36,091 bases of DNA from Verrucomicrobiaceae bacterium (GTDB taxonomy: Bacteria > Verrucomicrobiota > Verrucomicrobiia > Verrucomicrobiales > Verrucomicrobiaceae), in contig JAGKWZ010000042.1 of the NCBI GenBank assembly GCA_021151605.1, positions 1 through 36,091 of the forward strand, written 5' to 3'. Below the pieces are notes generated by a model. That model saw only the letters and a list, made by a program, of their open reading frames with translations. It had not been told where the DNA came from and did no database searches. Numbering within the stretch: position 1 is the first letter of the stretch; each line of letters starts with the position of its first letter. The translations under genes and the position numbers were made by a program. This document shows, piece after piece, positions 8,567-17,784 of this stretch.

Positions 8567-8599
8567 AAAAAAGCCCCGCCGGTATGAGCGGCGGGGCTT
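8567..8599 (-). terminator. Rho-independent terminator of the isomerase-like gene
   Basis: A perfect 11-bp stem (8571-8581 with 8589-8599) rich in G/C surrounds a seven-base loop. On the minus strand it is followed by a run of six T, so it terminates transcripts coming from the gene that ends at 8635. It is the clearest terminator in the window. Confidence 0.9.
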
Positions 8600-8634
8600 A
8601 TGAAGTCAGGGATGTTTGGTGGAGCAGGTAAAGA

Positions 8635-9663
8635 TTACCAGCCGTGAGCGTCACGGACCTTGATCATGGCGTCGAGGATGTTGTTCCAGGTGCCTGGTGT
8701 CTCGAGCACGGCGTTCGGGAACATACAGCCATCCCAGCAGATGTGCTGGATGCCGCGGGCTGCGGCGTCTTTGAGCCAGTAACCGGAGGCCTTGGTTATG
8801 TCGAGCTTGCCGTTCGGATCGTCAGCGCGGCAATGCTTGCCAGTCTTGTCGTGGCTGCCTGCACCGTGGACGGTTCCGTCGTTCTGGGCGACGTGGAAGT
8901 CGATGGTCCAGGGGCGGAGAGCATCGGTCATCTTTTCATAGGCGGCCCAGAATTCAGCGTCGCTGTAGCCTTCTTTGAGAAGGGCGTGCTCAGGAGCATT
9001 GTAGCCGAGGGTGTAAAGATAGGTGTGGGCAAGGTCAGCCTGGAAGCCGAGGGCGTTTGGCATGCCGACGCCTTCGAGGACATCGAGCATGTCCTTCCAG
9101 GAGTGCATCCCGGCCCAGCAGATTTCGCCTTCAGCGGCGAGGCGCTCGCCATGATCAGCGGCGATCTGTGCGGCTTTCTTGAAGGTATCCACGATGCGGG
9201 CGGTGCTGGCCGTGGGATTTTCGCGCCATTTGGCCACGCCGAACTCGGCGGAGTCGATGCGGATGACGCCGTATTTACGGACACCATGGTTATTGAAGAC
9301 CTTGGCGATGCGGCAGGCCATCTTCACGGCGCTGAGGAATTTTTCCTGCTGGGCATCATCGCCCATGGCGGAGTCACCGACGGTGCCGGGCCAGACGGGA
9401 GCGACGAGGGAGCCGACGCTGAAACCTTTGCTGGCGATGAGGTCGGCGATTTTGTTGAGCTCGTCGTCGCTGGCCTCAGGATTGGTGTGAGGGAGGAAGA
9501 GGAAGTAGTCGATGCCTTCGAACTTCTGGCCGTTGACATTGGCTGCGGCAGTGAGGTCGAGCATGCGCTCCAGGCTGATCGGTGGCTCCTGGCCTTCGCC
9601 GTCGCCTTTACCGACGAGGCCGGGCCACATCGCGTTATGAAGTTTGGGTGCAGAATTGCTCAT
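8635..9663 (-). CDS. Xylose isomerase-like TIM-barrel protein (sugar isomerase/epimerase)
   Basis: Member of the AP-endonuclease-2/xylose isomerase-like TIM-barrel superfamily, whose members isomerise or epimerise sugars and inositols using a divalent metal. The 342 residues show acidic/His barrel-edge segments typical of the fold: the AAEGEICWAGMHSW segment, GFQADLAHTYLY, WTIDFHVAQNDGTVHG and a C-terminal HICWDGCMF. Substrate cannot be told from sequence. No signal peptide is visible, so it is probably cytoplasmic. ATG at 9661-9663 is the start. It is monocistronic by appearance, with a strong terminator 35 bases after its stop, and diverges from pyrF across 237 bases without another gene. 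Confidence 0.75.
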   Translation of the reverse strand: MSNSAPKLHNAMWPGLVGKGDGEGQEPPISLERMLDLTAAANVNGQKFEGIDYFLFLPHTNPEASDDELNKIADLIASKGFSVGSLVAPVWPGTVGDSAMGDDAQQEKFLSAVKMACRIAKVFNNHGVRKYGVIRIDSAEFGVAKWRENPTASTARIVDTFKKAAQIAADHGERLAAEGEICWAGMHSWKDMLDVLEGVGMPNALGFQADLAHTYLYTLGYNAPEHALLKEGYSDAEFWAAYEKMTDALRPWTIDFHVAQNDGTVHGAGSHDKTGKHCRADDPNGKLDITKASGYWLKDAAARGIQHICWDGCMFPNAVLETPGTWNNILDAMIKVRDAHGW

Positions 9664-9900
9664 GGATCAAGGTGTGTATTACGGGTTGGGATAAGGCTTT
9701 TTTGGGTGGAAAGCGGCGGGATGATAGACACCGCATCCTGAAACGCACGAAAAAAGAACGGGCGCGGTGCGTCTTGCAGATTCGTCATGTGAAGCTGGCG
9801 GGAAAACGCTGGCTGCTGTGCGTAATGAGGGCATTTCCAATTTGCTGCCGTGGCTAGTCTTTCCATAGGATTGGGAACACTATCTCCCAAATTTACGATC

Positions 9901-10659
9901 ATGACTTTCCGCGACAAACTGGAGCAACGCATCGCCGCCACGGGCTCGAACCTCTGCGTGGGGCTGGACATCCGTGCTGACTCGGCAGGTGAGGAGACGA
10001 AGCAGAACATCCTGCGGATCATCGAGGAGACGCTGCCCTACGCGGCGGCTTACAAACCAAACTCGGCCTACTTTGAAGCGCTGGGATGGCAGGGGATGAA
10101 GATGCTGGCGGAGGTTCTGAAGGCGGTCCCGAAAGAGGTGCCGATCGTCTTCGATGTGAAGCGCGGGGACATCGGCGAGACACAGGGCTACTACGCGAAG
10201 GCGGCGTTTGAGGAGTTCGGGGTGGATGCTGTGACGCTGAATCCCTACATGGGCCGTGACACGTTGGAGCCGTTTTTGAAATACGCGGACAAAGGGCTGT
10301 ATCTGCTCGGCGTGACATCGAACAAAGGGGCGGCAGACATCGAGCTGCAAAAGCTCGAAGGTGGCGAGCGGCAAGTCTTCCAGATCGTGGCGGAGATGAC
10401 GCAGGTGAGTCCGCAAGTGGGCCTGGTGGTGGGCCTGACAAATGCTGCGCAGGAAGTGCTGGCGCGCACGCCGGATGTGCCGTTGCTCATTCCCGGACTC
10501 GGTGCGCAGGGGGGAGATCTGGCGGCACTGAAAGGCACAGGTCGTAATGCTCCGCTGCTGGTAAATGTATCCCGTGGCATCACAAACGCGGCGGATGACA
10601 AGACCTACGCGCAGCGCGCTGAGCATTGGCGGGATGCCATCCGCTCTGCCCTGGGCTGA
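9901..10659 (+). CDS. pyrF: Orotidine-5'-phosphate decarboxylase
   Basis: Last step of de novo UMP synthesis: OMP to UMP plus CO2. The 252-residue protein shows LCVGLDIRAD at strand 1, the catalytic charged network in VFDVKRGDIGETQGYYAKA (Asp, Lys, Asp), TLNPYMGRDTLEPF and the phosphate-binding region IPGLGAQGGDL. Sequence type matches the longer PyrF subgroup with the KRGDIG motif. The ATG at 9901 gives the expected N-terminus; an in-frame start at 9850 would add 17 unrelated residues. It stands alone, without other pyrimidine genes nearby. Confidence 0.95.
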   Translation: MTFRDKLEQRIAATGSNLCVGLDIRADSAGEETKQNILRIIEETLPYAAAYKPNSAYFEALGWQGMKMLAEVLKAVPKEVPIVFDVKRGDIGETQGYYAKAAFEEFGVDAVTLNPYMGRDTLEPFLKYADKGLYLLGVTSNKGAADIELQKLEGGERQVFQIVAEMTQVSPQVGLVVGLTNAAQEVLARTPDVPLLIPGLGAQGGDLAALKGTGRNAPLLVNVSRGITNAADDKTYAQRAEHWRDAIRSALG

Positions 10660-10725
10660 AGCTCGCACAGGCTTGGAAAAGATTAGGATTGCAGGCGGAC
10701 GGTCTTTGCGAGCATTCTCGCCCGT

Positions 10726-13700
10726 ATGAACCACGCCTTGCGCTTCCGTGATCCTGATCCCTCCTGCCCGGATGTTCGTCTCGATGAAGTAAAGGAGATC
10801 CAGGCGCAGCGGGAGAACCGCGGGTTGCCGAAAATCGAGACGCTGGAGGAGACGGTGGGGCTGGCGGTGTCTGGCGGCGGCATCCGCAGTGCCACCTTTG
10901 GCCTAGGTGTGATGCAGGAACTGCGCTCCCAGGGGCTTCTGGATCAGGTGGACTATCTTTCCACGGTCTCCGGCGGCGGCTATATCGGCGGCTGGTTTAT
11001 GTCGAACCGCTTGCGCCGTGGCGAGGAGAAGAAGGATGAGTTTCTCGATGATGGACACGAGGCCGTGAGGCACCTGCGGCGCTTCGGGCGCTACCTGACG
11101 CCGCAGTCCGGCTTTCTGAGTGCAGACACATGGACCGCCCTTTCCATCTGGCTGAGGAATACGGTGGCGCTGCAGGTATTGCTGCTGCTTTTCCTGATGC
11201 TGGTGATGCTGATCCCATATGCCGGACTGCCAGTTTTTGACCTGATCTCAGGTGCCAGCTTGCCGATGATGAGTGAAGCGGACATGGATGCCAGGCGGGC
11301 TAATTTGGAGACATGGAATCTGACCCAGGGTGCAATGTTGGGGCTCGTTGGACTTCTGGCCTGCTTTTGTCTGATGCGTGTGAGCCGCGGAGGAAGAGCG
11401 GCCGTGGGGGTGGCCGAGCCATCGGCGAGGACGCGGAGAATCCGTGGCTTTTTCAGCAAGCTGGTCGCGGGTCTGGAAAAGCGCCACTGGGGACGGCTCC
11501 TGGTGCGCTGCTTTCGGGGCTGCGTGCGCTGGATGCGCGAAAAGACAAAATGGATGGATGCCTGTGTGGTTCTGCTGCTCATGCATGTAGGCTTTATGAC
11601 CCCGGCGCTGCTTTGGGGGCTGATGGAGGTGTATGAACTCCACATTCAAGCCTGGGAGCATGAGCGCATCCGCCAGCTCTGCCTGATGGTTTCCGGTCTG
11701 ATGGTGGTGACACGCATCCTGTGCCGCAGCGCGCCTCGCTATCGAGGGTTGGTGAAGTTTGCCCTGAGTCTCGCGGCGCAGTTTGCCGTGGTCTATTTTC
11801 TGACTTTGGGGCTGGCCCATGCGGCGATCAGTCTCCTGCTAGATATCCTGAGCATGGAATTGCCGCAAAAGCTTGGCTTCAGCAATGGTCACATGCGTCA
11901 CGCGGGTTTCCTGGCGACTCTGGAGTGGCGGCTGATCCTGGGGGCACCGATGTGCATTTTCTTTTACTCGCTGCTCATCGGCGCGGGCATTTCCATGGCG
12001 GGAAAGGATCTCGATGACCGCTTCCGGGAGTGGTGGGCGCGGATCGGTGCCTGGCTTTTCATCGTCAGTCTCGCCTCTCTGGTGCTCTGCCTGGTAGCGT
12101 TGAAAGGGCCAGAACTTGTGGCTTGGATGATGCCGCAACTGGAGATGCGTCTGCCGGCGATGCTGGCCTGGGTGGTGACCTCTGGCATCGGCCTGAAGCT
12201 GGCGGGTGGGGCGAGTACGAACGGCATGAAGAGCAGTGGCGTGAAGGAGAAGCTGGTGCTTCTGGCACCTCTGTTCTTTTTCAGCGGCCTGCTGCTGGCC
12301 GTGGCCTGTCTGGTGGATGGGCTGATGCGCTTTTCGACGGAGCACTGGGGCGATCTTTCACGCTGGCTGAGCAAGGCTTTGCCAAACGGATGGAGTGAAT
12401 GGCTCTACACTCCACTGATCAAGGGAGATGGGCCACTGCTCGGGCTGATCGTTTGCATTTGCCTCGTGCTCGCCATCGCGCTCACGCATCTGGACATCAA
12501 TGAGCTTTCCATGAACCTCTTTTACCGAAACCGCCTGATGCGCTGCTACCTCGGCGCGGCGCGGCCGGGGAGCGACCGGCGGACAGAGCTCTTCACGGGC
12601 TTTGACTTTGGTGATGACCTGCCGCTGTGCCAGATGCAACGCAAGATGAAGGGCTCTTTCCGCGGGCCTTTCTGGATCGTGAACACGGCGGTGAACACCT
12701 CAAAGAATCCTGACCTCGATGTGGCAGAGCGGCTGGCGGAGTCATTTTCCCTGACTCCGCTCTACTGCGGCTTCGAGCGCATGGGCATGGGCGTGGGCAG
12801 CGGGCTGACGGAGCAGGTGAGGCAGGGCTTTCGCCCGACAGAGAGATACATGGCCGGGCAGATGACCGCTGGAGCCGCGATCTCCATCTCAGGCGCGGCG
12901 GCCAGTCCGAACTCGGGCTACCATACCGCACCGTTGATCGCCTTCATGCTCACGGTCTTCAATGCAAGGCTCGGCTGGTGGTCGGCGAACCCAGCACGCG
13001 CAAAGGGCTGGGATTTGGCCAGCCCACCTGTTTACCAACCGATGAGCTGGTATGTGGTAAAGGAGCTTTTTGGCAGCGCCTCGATCAAAGATCCCTTCAT
13101 CTATCTTTCCGATGGTGGTCACTTTGAAAACCTGGGCCTCTATGAACTCGTGCGCCGCCGTTGCCGTGTGATTATTGTGTCCGATGCCGAGGAAGATGGT
13201 GGCTACACCTTCTACGGATTGGGGACGGCTATTCGTCGCTGCTGGGTGGACTTCGGCGTGCGGCTGGAGATAGACACCCGGTCTATCTCCCCAGAAACCG
13301 AAGGTGGCCCCTGCCGTGGGCACTGCGCTATCGGGCGTATCTGCTATGATCTTAATGACCGGACGAAGGACGGAACGCTGGTGTACCTGAAGTCCTCCTG
13401 GACCGGAGACGAACCGACCGACCTCCTGCAATATCGGGCGGCCAATCCTGGCTTTCCTCACGAGAGCACAGGGGATCAATTCTTCTCTGAGTCGCAGTTC
13501 GAGAGCTATCGGAAACTGGGGCGGCATGTTGCGAAGACCTGCTTCGAAGCCAGTGTGATGTTCCTGGAGCAGACGCACCCCGGTCTGCTGGATGCCGGAA
13601 AGGCCTCGCCCTGCACTCCGAGCTACAATCAGGCAGATTTCCTCAAGCATTTCGCATCGACGCTGCGCCAGTACTGGGCACCGCTGACAGAGGGCTCAGA

Positions 13701-14103
13701 TACGGAGTTTGTCCGGAACACGGAGACCCTCGTGGGCATTTGGAAAGATGTGCAAACCATGGCTGATCTGCACTGGATGGAGTGCATCATCCTGCCATCT
13801 CCCGGCAGCAGTCTCGCGGGCCGCCTGAAGCTGGAGGAATGGCCTCTGGAAGTGCTGAGTCCCGGACAGCAGCGCGCAGGCCGTTTCCTCTGTCAGCGGC
13901 TTTTCCAACTCATGGAGAATGTGTACCTGGATCTCGACTTGGCGCGCACGACCTCCGAAGAGGACAATTCAGGCTGGATGAATCTCTTCCGCCACTGGGC
14001 ACGGTTTAGCTTCGTGGAAAATGAGTGGAAAGCGGCCAAGCCGACCTTTGGGGAACGCTTCGCCGCCTTTTGGGATCAGCAGCTCGCCCCGCCACGGCAG
14101 TAA
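10726..14103 (+). CDS. Patatin-like phospholipase with large membrane insertion
   Basis: Predicted serine lipase/phospholipase of the patatin family using a Ser-Asp dyad. The oxyanion motif GGGIR is at residues 50-54, the nucleophile Ser82 sits in STVSGGGYIGG, and the catalytic Asp796 lies in YLSDGGHFENLGLYEL. Between them are several hydrophobic segments (about 140-170, 195-215, 280-300, 315-330, 345-375, 400-420, 440-460, 510-540 and 565-585). The enzyme is therefore probably embedded in the inner membrane, with the active-site halves brought together across about 700 residues. Total length is 1125 residues, far above a simple patatin. Start ATG 10726, 66 bases after pyrF. Substrate unknown; the acyltransferase gene downstream hints at membrane lipid turnover. 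Confidence 0.85.
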   Translation: MNHALRFRDPDPSCPDVRLDEVKEIQAQRENRGLPKIETLEETVGLAVSGGGIRSATFGLGVMQELRSQGLLDQVDYLSTVSGGGYIGGWFMSNRLRRGEEKKDEFLDDGHEAVRHLRRFGRYLTPQSGFLSADTWTALSIWLRNTVALQVLLLLFLMLVMLIPYAGLPVFDLISGASLPMMSEADMDARRANLETWNLTQGAMLGLVGLLACFCLMRVSRGGRAAVGVAEPSARTRRIRGFFSKLVAGLEKRHWGRLLVRCFRGCVRWMREKTKWMDACVVLLLMHVGFMTPALLWGLMEVYELHIQAWEHERIRQLCLMVSGLMVVTRILCRSAPRYRGLVKFALSLAAQFAVVYFLTLGLAHAAISLLLDILSMELPQKLGFSNGHMRHAGFLATLEWRLILGAPMCIFFYSLLIGAGISMAGKDLDDRFREWWARIGAWLFIVSLASLVLCLVALKGPELVAWMMPQLEMRLPAMLAWVVTSGIGLKLAGGASTNGMKSSGVKEKLVLLAPLFFFSGLLLAVACLVDGLMRFSTEHWGDLSRWLSKALPNGWSEWLYTPLIKGDGPLLGLIVCICLVLAIALTHLDINELSMNLFYRNRLMRCYLGAARPGSDRRTELFTGFDFGDDLPLCQMQRKMKGSFRGPFWIVNTAVNTSKNPDLDVAERLAESFSLTPLYCGFERMGMGVGSGLTEQVRQGFRPTERYMAGQMTAGAAISISGAAASPNSGYHTAPLIAFMLTVFNARLGWWSANPARAKGWDLASPPVYQPMSWYVVKELFGSASIKDPFIYLSDGGHFENLGLYELVRRRCRVIIVSDAEEDGGYTFYGLGTAIRRCWVDFGVRLEIDTRSISPETEGGPCRGHCAIGRICYDLNDRTKDGTLVYLKSSWTGDEPTDLLQYRAANPGFPHESTGDQFFSESQFESYRKLGRHVAKTCFEASVMFLEQTHPGLLDAGKASPCTPSYNQADFLKHFASTLRQYWAPLTEGSDTEFVRNTETLVGIWKDVQTMADLHWMECIILPSPGSSLAGRLKLEEWPLEVLSPGQQRAGRFLCQRLFQLMENVYLDLDLARTTSEEDNSGWMNLFRHWARFSFVENEWKAAKPTFGERFAAFWDQQLAPPRQ

Positions 14104-14225
14104 GGGCGTACATTGCCATCGCAAATCCCACCCAATATCTGACATCGCCGTCACGCTTCAGAGCTTGATTTAGTCAGCTTTGTGGGGAGTCTCAAATTTG
14201 GCTCACCACCAATGATCCCCTGATC

Positions 14226-16034
14226 ATGATATTCGAACTTAGCTCGCAACTTCATACGCCCATCCAGCGCACCCTTTACCGCATGCTAGGTCCGGCTGTG
14301 GAACGGGTGCTCGGCCTACGCGGCTTGGATCAGCACTACCAGTTTGCTCACGAGCGCTACATCAAGCTGCCGCCCGAGCAGCAGACCTGCGGTGAGTTTT
14401 TCGAGGGCGTGGTCCAATCGCTGGATGCGCAATGTGAGCTGGATCTGCCCACAGGTTTCGAATTTCCAAAAACTGGGCCACTGATCGTTATCGCCAACCA
14501 CCCATATGGCATTCTCGATCCGTGCATCCTGGCCAGCTATGTGGGCAGGCAGCGTCGTGATTTGAAGGTGATGACAAATTCTCTGCTCACCGTCATGCCA
14601 GAGGTGAAGGAGCACGGCATCATGGTGAATCCATTTGGCGGGAAAGAAGCTGCCAGGGAAAATCTCAACGGCATGAGAGCCGCTCTCACCCATCTAAAGT
14701 CCGGTGGGGCCATGATCATCTTCCCATCGGGTGAAGTCTCTGCCTATAAGCCAGGGAAGGGGATCGAGGAAGCTCCTTGGACGCACCATGTCGGCTCACT
14801 CGTGCGCCGCACTCAGGCGGCTGTGCTCCCGGTTTATTTCCCCGGAGGAAACAGTCCGCTATTCCACCTCGCGGGTGTCATCCATCCTCGTCTGCGCACT
14901 GGACTCCTGCTTCGTGAGTTTTGTCAGCAAGCAGGCACCTCAGTGGAAATGAGAATCGGCAGCACCATTCCCTTTGGTAAGCTGCGCAAGTTTGAGGATG
15001 ACGAGGCCCTGACTAAATACCTTCGAATTCATACCCTCGTCCTTGCCGAGCGCCGTCGAAACACGCCTGAAACTGAGCAAGAGCCCGAATATGCTCCCAC
15101 GATCGATGCGCAGCGTGCTGCGGCTCATCGGGACCGCATCCTTCAGGAGGTGGAGTCCGTGCGAGTTCGCGGAGGCTGCCTCGTCACCCAGGGCGGTCTC
15201 AGCGTCTATGCCGCTCATTCTCATGAAATCCCGGACACGCTTCAGGAGATCGGCCGCCTGCGTGAGATCACCTTCCGCCAGGTGGGCGAAGGCACAGGCG
15301 AGGAGGTGGATCTAGACAAATTCGACCGCTACTACGAGCACCTTTTTCTCTGGGATGAGCAGAAGCAATGCATCGCGGGAGCTTATCGGCTCGGGCGAGC
15401 TGACATCATTCTCCGCGAATACGGGCCGAAAGGCTTGTACACAAACACGCTCTTCACCTTTGAGAAGCCGTTCCTCGCCAACCTTGAGTCAGCCGTGGAA
15501 ATGGGGCGCAGCTTCATCACCAAAGACTACCAGCGTAACCTCTCCTCCTTGCCGCTGCTTTGGAAAGGAATCGCCCACTGGATCTCAAGAAACCCGGGCT
15601 ACAAGAAGCTCTTTGGCCCCGTCAGCATAAGCAAAGATTACGACAAACTGAGCCGCAAATTCATGGTCGAGTTCCTCCAGGAAAACTGCCTGCATGAAGA
15701 TCTCGCCAGCTTTGTGAAGCCTCGCAATCCCTTCCGCTACCTGCGTGGCCGCAAGCTCATGCGCGAGTTCATCAGCGCTGATCTCCAGGATGTGGACGAC
15801 TGCTCTGCGCTCATCTCCAGCCTCGAAACAGATGGCAAAGGTATCCCCGTCCTTCTCAAGCACTATCTCCGCCTTAGTGGCACGATTCTCAGCTTCAACG
15901 TGGACAAGGAATTCTCCTCCGTGATCGACGGGCTTATCCTCGTCGATCTAACCGAGACTGAGCCCAAGCTCCTCGCCAAATACATGGGTGAGGAAAAGTG
16001 CCGTCTCTACCTCGCGCGGCACAAGACTTCCTGA
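14226..16034 (+). CDS. olsF: Bifunctional acyltransferase, OlsF-like (ornithine lipid synthesis)
   Basis: The protein fuses two acyltransferase domains. Residues about 60-270 form a PlsC-like domain with NHPYGILDP (His92, Asp98; H-x5-D spacing typical of the hemolysin/OlsF branch) and FPSGEVS (166-172). Residues about 310-570 resemble the GNAT-type OlsB domain (EIGRLREITFR, RYYEHLFLWD, then IAGAYRLGRAD). Known OlsF enzymes use the C-terminal domain to N-acylate ornithine and the N-terminal domain to add the second acyl chain, giving phosphorus-free ornithine lipids. Length of 602 residues fits this class. An amino acid other than ornithine as head group cannot be excluded. ATG 14226 starts 122 bases after the patatin gene. 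Its stop codon directly abuts that of the convergent DUF1501 gene. Confidence 0.78.
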   Translation: MIFELSSQLHTPIQRTLYRMLGPAVERVLGLRGLDQHYQFAHERYIKLPPEQQTCGEFFEGVVQSLDAQCELDLPTGFEFPKTGPLIVIANHPYGILDPCILASYVGRQRRDLKVMTNSLLTVMPEVKEHGIMVNPFGGKEAARENLNGMRAALTHLKSGGAMIIFPSGEVSAYKPGKGIEEAPWTHHVGSLVRRTQAAVLPVYFPGGNSPLFHLAGVIHPRLRTGLLLREFCQQAGTSVEMRIGSTIPFGKLRKFEDDEALTKYLRIHTLVLAERRRNTPETEQEPEYAPTIDAQRAAAHRDRILQEVESVRVRGGCLVTQGGLSVYAAHSHEIPDTLQEIGRLREITFRQVGEGTGEEVDLDKFDRYYEHLFLWDEQKQCIAGAYRLGRADIILREYGPKGLYTNTLFTFEKPFLANLESAVEMGRSFITKDYQRNLSSLPLLWKGIAHWISRNPGYKKLFGPVSISKDYDKLSRKFMVEFLQENCLHEDLASFVKPRNPFRYLRGRKLMREFISADLQDVDDCSALISSLETDGKGIPVLLKHYLRLSGTILSFNVDKEFSSVIDGLILVDLTETEPKLLAKYMGEEKCRLYLARHKTS

Positions 16035-17477
16035 TCACGCGAGCAGCTCTTTGACCACACCGCATTCACTTACTCCAGTCAGACGGAAGTCGAGGCCGGC
16101 ATACTTGTAGGTGAAGCGTTCGTGATCGAAGCCGAGCAGGTGCAGAAGCGTGGCGTGCAGGTCGTGGACGTGGACTTTGTTTTCGATGGCGGCGAAGCCG
16201 AACTCGTCCGTGGCACCGTGGGTGTAGCCGCCTTTGGCACCACCACCGGCCAGCCAGTAGGTGAAGCCGTAGTGATTGTGATCGCGACCGCGTTGTTTGC
16301 CAGCATTCGCGCCGGGAGTGGGTAGCTCGACTGCAGGTGTGCGGCCAAACTCACCACCCCACATCATGAGGGTGTCGTCAAAGAGTCCCCGCTGTTTCAT
16401 GTCGCCCATGAAGGCGGCGATGGCTTGGTCCACGTCTTTGGCGAGTCGGGCGTGGTCGAGGATCTCGTCATGGCTGTCCCAGGGCTGGCCTGCGCCGGTC
16501 CAGAGCTGGATGAAGCGGACGCCACGCTCCAGCAAACGGCGTGCGATCAGGGTCTGGCGGCCAAAGTCGTTCTCGCCGTAAGCTTTGCGCACGGACTCGG
16601 GCTCCTTGCTGATGTCGAAGGCATCGGTGGCCTCCACTTGCATGCGATAAGCCAGCTCGAAGCTCTGAATGCGGGCATCAAGCTGTTGATCGTTTTGGCG
16701 CTGCTTGAGGTGATTTTCGTTCAGCGCATGGAGCAGATCGAGCTGCCGACGCTGCTGCTTGAGATCGAGCGAGCCGTTCTTGATGAACTCGACGAGCTTG
16801 TCCACCTCGGTGTCTTCCGTGTTGATGTAGGTGCCTTGGTAGATGCTGGGGAGGAAGGCGGACTGCCAGTTCTTCGTGCGGCGCGTGGGCATGCCTTTCG
16901 GGCACATGGAGATATAGCCGGGCAGGTTTTCATTCTCGGAACCGAGTCCGTAAGTGATCCACGAACCCATGCTTGGACGATGCAGGCGTCCATCGCCGCA
17001 GTTCATGAGGCCGAGCGAGGGCTCGTGGTTTGGAACATCCGCATACATGGAGCGGATGACGCAGAGGTCATCGGCATACGCGGCGGTTTTGCCAAAGAGA
17101 TCGCTCACCTCCAGACCACACTGGCCATACTTTTTGAAGGCAAAAGGTGACTTCAAACCCGCGCCGGTCGGGCGCTCGGTCTTCAGCGAGCTCGGCAAAG
17201 GCTTGCCATCGAACTTCTCCAGCATCGGCTTCGGGTCGAATGTATCCACCTGCGAAGGCCCACCATTCATGAAGAAGTGGATCACCCGCTTCGCCTTCGG
17301 CTCATGATGCGGCTGGCGCACGCCAAAAGGATTCGTGCCATCGACCCCAGCTGCTTGAGCCTGATTGGCACCCATGAGATCGCCGAGCGCATAGGCTCCG
17401 AGCCCAGTGCCCAGCCGATTGAGCAACTGACGGCGGGTGAGGAAGTGGTCTTCGAGATTGAGAGAATGGTGGGACAT
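16035..17477 (-). CDS. DUF1501 family protein, Tat-exported
   Basis: DUF1501 proteins belong to the alkaline phosphatase/sulfatase-like fold and are abundant in Planctomycetes and Verrucomicrobia, almost always next to a PSD1/DUF1553 partner; their reaction is unknown. This 480-residue copy has a twin-arginine leader (TRRQLLNRLGTGLGAYAL, about residues 14-31), so it is probably folded before export. Conserved segments include RVIHFFMNGGPSQVDTFDPKP, the DDTLMMWGGEFGRTP region and a GRDHNHYGFTYWLAGGG region. Start ATG 17477. It is the last gene of a minus-strand cluster, seven bases after the toxin gene, and converges head-on with olsF. Confidence 0.9.
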   Translation of the reverse strand: MSHHSLNLEDHFLTRRQLLNRLGTGLGAYALGDLMGANQAQAAGVDGTNPFGVRQPHHEPKAKRVIHFFMNGGPSQVDTFDPKPMLEKFDGKPLPSSLKTERPTGAGLKSPFAFKKYGQCGLEVSDLFGKTAAYADDLCVIRSMYADVPNHEPSLGLMNCGDGRLHRPSMGSWITYGLGSENENLPGYISMCPKGMPTRRTKNWQSAFLPSIYQGTYINTEDTEVDKLVEFIKNGSLDLKQQRRQLDLLHALNENHLKQRQNDQQLDARIQSFELAYRMQVEATDAFDISKEPESVRKAYGENDFGRQTLIARRLLERGVRFIQLWTGAGQPWDSHDEILDHARLAKDVDQAIAAFMGDMKQRGLFDDTLMMWGGEFGRTPAVELPTPGANAGKQRGRDHNHYGFTYWLAGGGAKGGYTHGATDEFGFAAIENKVHVHDLHATLLHLLGFDHERFTYKYAGLDFRLTGVSECGVVKELLA

Positions 17478-17484
17478 GGGGGGA

Positions 17485-17784
17485 TTAGTTGCGGTTCATG
17501 CCATACGCGGGATGGCGCTTGTTGTGGCAGACGACCATGATGAGAACTGTCTCTGCCTCTTCATCGACTCGATAAATGATGCGGTAAGGAAACCGGCTGA
17601 GATTGGCACGGCGATAAATGCGTCCTGGCGCAAAGTGGTAATGATTGGGATTCCCTGAAACCTTTTCGATGAAACCTTGAAACTCGGACTCAAAGTGCCC
17701 CACAAGCCGCCAAGAGATCTCGCTATAGTAGCGGATGGCTTCTTGGATGTCTGCCACGGCATCTTCATGGTAGGCAATCTTCAT
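17485..17784 (-). CDS. RelE/ParE-family toxin
   Basis: Small basic 99-residue protein of the RelE/ParE superfamily, whose members poison translation or DNA gyrase. Diagnostic pattern: YHEDAVADIQEAIRYYSEI at the N-terminus, RRANLSRFPYRIIYRVDEE in the middle, and VVCHNKRHPAYG at the end. These are closer to ParE-type plasmid stabilisation proteins than to mRNA-cutting RelE. Its ATG overlaps the antitoxin stop (ATGA), the usual coupled toxin-antitoxin arrangement. The pair sits inside the PSD1-DUF1501 cluster on the same strand. Confidence 0.87.
   Translation of the reverse strand: MKIAYHEDAVADIQEAIRYYSEISWRLVGHFESEFQGFIEKVSGNPNHYHFAPGRIYRRANLSRFPYRIIYRVDEEAETVLIMVVCHNKRHPAYGMNRN

Noticed and set aside
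8644..9741. Plus-strand frame of 365 codons opposite the isomerase-like gene
   Set aside because: Shadow caused by high G+C codon bias; the minus-strand product has TIM-barrel motifs and its own terminator.
10661..10713. Inverted repeat GCTCGCA/TGCGAGC between pyrF and the patatin gene
   Set aside because: Seven pairs separated by about 40 bases with no T run; too weak to call a terminator or operator.
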